Source of the DNA: Deltaproteobacteria bacterium
GTDB taxonomy: Bacteria; Desulfobacterota; UBA8473
DNA length: 7,367 bases
Direction of reading: 5' to 3'
NCBI GenBank assembly: GCA_030623035.1
Contig: JAUXFK010000151.1
Span: forward strand, 1 to 7,367
Under the pieces are notes generated by a model. It had not been told where the DNA came from. It saw only the letters and a list, made by a program, of their open reading frames with translations, and made no database searches. Below are positions 5,282-7,367 of the stretch, in pieces. Both the position numbers and the translations under genes were made by a program. The stretch's first letter is position 1; every line of letters starts with the position of its first letter.

Positions 5282-7216
5282 CTATACCTTAAACTGGCCT
5301 ACCTTTTCTTTAAGCTCCTCAGCCAGTTTACTTAAATTAGTGGCATTCAGTTTTACCTGAGAACTGCTGTTAGACATCTCGTTGGATGACTGGTTTACAT
5401 CTGATATGTCCCTTGCAATCTCTGAGGCTACAGTAGAGCTTTGAGCCACGTTTTCATTTACCTCTTGAAGCCCCTGAGATGCCTGGGTAACATTACCTGC
5501 AATATCCTTTGTAGTTGCAGACTGTTCTTCAACGGCAGTAGCAATGGTAGTGACAATCTCATTGACATTATTGATTACTTCAGATATGTTTTTTATCTCT
5601 GTAACCGTTCCTTGAGTTGAACTCTGAATCCCTTCAATCCTCTTCCTTATCTCACCCGTAGCAGAAGCGGTCTGTCTCGCAAGCTCTTTAATCTCGTTGG
5701 CCACTACTGCAAAACCCTTTCCTGCTTCTCCGGCCCTGGCAGCCTCAATAGTAGCGTTGAGGGCAAGGAGGTTCGTCTGTTCAGATATATCGGTGATGGT
5801 TTCTGTAACCTTACCGATCTCCATGGCTGCATGACCGAGCCTGTCTATACTATCTGATGCATTTTGTGCCTGTGATACAGCCTCACCGGTTATGAAACGG
5901 CCCTTCTCCGAATTCATCGCAATCTCACTGACAGTAGAGGTCATCTGTTCAGTGGCATTAGCAACCATACTTATGTTTGCAGAAGCCTCCTCCATCGCTG
6001 CAGCCACATATGTCATATTGGAGCTCATCTCTTCTGCTGCTGTTGCTACGGTATTTGATTTCCCTGACATGTTTTCAGTTCCTTCGGCCATTTGACTCGA
6101 GAGGGCAGATAGCTCTGCAGACGACATGGTCATAGTTTCGGCATTTTGGGTGACATCTCTAATGATACCCTGTAGCTTATCGATAAATGTGTTAAACCAC
6201 CTCGCCAGTTCACCTACTTCATCATTTCTTTGAACATTGAGTCTGGTAGTAAGATCGCCTTCTCCTTCTGCGATATCCTTAAGCCCGTTAACAACCTTTG
6301 ATATGGGTTTGATGATCTGATTTGATGAGAAGTATCCGATTACAAGCGCCACCCCAATAGCGATGATTAAAAATGCGATGATTGCACTCCTTGTTGCCTC
6401 CACTTTTTTATCTACTTCAACTCGAGATACTTCCATTTCATTCCAACCCTTGCTGGAAATTTTTTTTGAAAGACTGGCAATCCTTGGGGCAAGAGGAAGG
6501 ATCGTTTTTTTGACCTCTTGGTCCATTTTAGCGGTCACTAATACCAGACCTTCAAAATCATCTTTAAAGTCTTCAATGGAGAACTTTATACCTTCCAATG
6601 ACTTTGAGGGTTTTTCCCCGATCATTTTCAGGATTTCAGACAAAAGTTTTTTTGCCCTGTCGGAATATAGAGAGTCATTATATGCGATATAGCTCTCTAA
6701 ATCTATTCTTGCCGCCATAAAGTTTCTAACAACAGCAAGTTGTTGTCTTTTATAAAAAACCTCCAACTTTTTTTGGATATTTCTCCCTTCAGATGAGAGA
6801 TTCCGTCTGTTCACATTCAGTGTTTTGTATCTGATAACTACCTTACGGTATTTATCTATATATTCATTGGTTAAATAATTGATCTCTTTTATAATCTTCG
6901 CTTGCTCAGGAGTCTTTATCACTCCATCAGCCTTTCCGATGACCTCGATTACTTTCTCTATATACATCTCTGCTGCACGGTTATCCTCCTCCCGATATTG
7001 ATAGATGAATTTCTCTACCGAGGTCTGCATCGATAGTATAGTAGATTCTATTTCGCCGGCCAGCTGTACTTTAGCTGCTACTTCTTTCGTCAAGTACTCT
7101 ACCTTTTTCCCCAATGAGCCGGATTGGACAATCGATATTATACCGACGATAACAATTAAAAAGACTACAGCAAGGTATCCAGCCAGTGTCTTCCCTCGTA
7201 AGTTCCATTTAAACAT
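5282..7216 (-). CDS. Methyl-accepting chemotaxis protein with large helical sensor domain
   Basis: This 644-residue transmembrane chemoreceptor detects a signal outside the inner membrane and controls CheA through CheW. Membrane segments lie at about 11-31 and 278-297. Between them is an all-helical periplasmic region of about 245 residues, a size and character matching the helical bimodular type. A HAMP domain follows (about 297-352, with the DEVGELARWFN block), then the long coiled-coil signalling domain. The conserved hairpin tip is at about 477-509 (core EAARAGEAGKG). Likely methylation pairs are E395/E396, E409/E410 and E423/Q424, spaced 14 residues apart, and E563/E564 on the return arm. 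About 20 heptads fit each arm, suggesting a 40-heptad class receptor. The protein ends at the coiled coil (VGQFKV) with no CheR/CheB-binding pentapeptide. The ATG at 7216 follows GGGGGTG (7227-7221). The ligand cannot be told. Confidence 0.96.
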   Translation of the reverse strand: MFKWNLRGKTLAGYLAVVFLIVIVGIISIVQSGSLGKKVEYLTKEVAAKVQLAGEIESTILSMQTSVEKFIYQYREEDNRAAEMYIEKVIEVIGKADGVIKTPEQAKIIKEINYLTNEYIDKYRKVVIRYKTLNVNRRNLSSEGRNIQKKLEVFYKRQQLAVVRNFMAARIDLESYIAYNDSLYSDRAKKLLSEILKMIGEKPSKSLEGIKFSIEDFKDDFEGLVLVTAKMDQEVKKTILPLAPRIASLSKKISSKGWNEMEVSRVEVDKKVEATRSAIIAFLIIAIGVALVIGYFSSNQIIKPISKVVNGLKDIAEGEGDLTTRLNVQRNDEVGELARWFNTFIDKLQGIIRDVTQNAETMTMSSAELSALSSQMAEGTENMSGKSNTVATAAEEMSSNMTYVAAAMEEASANISMVANATEQMTSTVSEIAMNSEKGRFITGEAVSQAQNASDSIDRLGHAAMEIGKVTETITDISEQTNLLALNATIEAARAGEAGKGFAVVANEIKELARQTASATGEIRKRIEGIQSSTQGTVTEIKNISEVINNVNEIVTTIATAVEEQSATTKDIAGNVTQASQGLQEVNENVAQSSTVASEIARDISDVNQSSNEMSNSSSQVKLNATNLSKLAEELKEKVGQFKV

Positions 7217-7273
7217 TTTACACCCCCATATTCATTGTCTTTAAAGTAATTAGCCTGTCCTTTATTTAGAATG

Positions 7274-7303
7274 ATTATAAAGATATCTCTGGATACTAAC
7301 CAA
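7274..7303 (-). promoter_or_regulatory. Possible sigma70-like promoter of the chemotaxis cluster
   Basis: On the minus strand, a perfect TATAAT (7279-7274) lies 18 bases after TTGGTT (7303-7298). A transcript would start near 7267 and have a leader of about 50 bases before the receptor ATG. I did not find a convincing sigma28 (flagellar) or sigma54 motif in the 151 bases available. The area is AT-rich, so a chance -10 match is possible. Confidence 0.4.
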
Positions 7304-7367
7304 TTGAAATTAAAGGATTTAATAAAATCAAAGAAAAAGATCGATTGCCAATTCTAGGAAAATCTAT

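Noticed and set aside
3049..6692. Several forward-strand open frames of 60-120 codons inside the chemotaxis genes.
   Set aside because: They are antisense to well-identified genes, lack recognisable motifs, and are explained by the coding bias of the opposite strand.

Overview
This window comes from a motile, flagellated-type bacterium with AT-rich, Gram-negative-like DNA. The evidence is a two-membrane-segment chemoreceptor with a large external helical sensor, a CheW/CheB/CheR set, and strong AGGAGG-type ribosome sites used with TTG starts. The gene content would suit Desulfobacterota (old Deltaproteobacteria) or a similar lineage, but no marker here fixes the taxon.

Layout, left to right. 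Positions 1-60 read as the possible last 19 codons of a rightward gene cut by the window edge. They overlap one arm of a long imperfect inverted repeat (12-30 / 100-118). Positions 249-998 (minus) are type I methionine aminopeptidase (map), with its own sigma70-like promoter. Positions 1093-1296 (minus) encode a 67-residue winged-helix protein whose stop codon lies inside a terminator hairpin. A 278-base divergent intergenic region (1297-1574) follows. It holds a good sigma70-like promoter facing right and then a cluster of palindromes that runs into the ribosome site of the next gene. Positions 1575-2150 (plus) encode an unrecognised 191-residue protein with a HELSH zincin motif, and 2195-2515 (plus) encode an FmdB-type zinc-ribbon protein. 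A bidirectional hairpin terminator (2544-2571) closes this unit.

The right two thirds is one leftward chemotaxis cluster: a chemoreceptor (5282-7216), cheW (4658-5125), cheB (3539-4657) and cheR (2637-3479). cheW and cheB abut with no gap, and the cheW C-terminal glutamate codons supply the cheB ribosome site. The receptor senses an external or periplasmic signal. CheW would couple it to a CheA kinase. CheR methylates and CheB demethylates the receptor for adaptation. CheA and CheY are not in this window and must be supplied from elsewhere.

Most of the window is ordinary. The least explained parts are the HELSH protein/FmdB pair with its palindromic leader, the small divergent winged-helix gene beside it, and the inverted repeat at the left edge. 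No tRNA, rRNA, CRISPR array or insertion sequence was seen.
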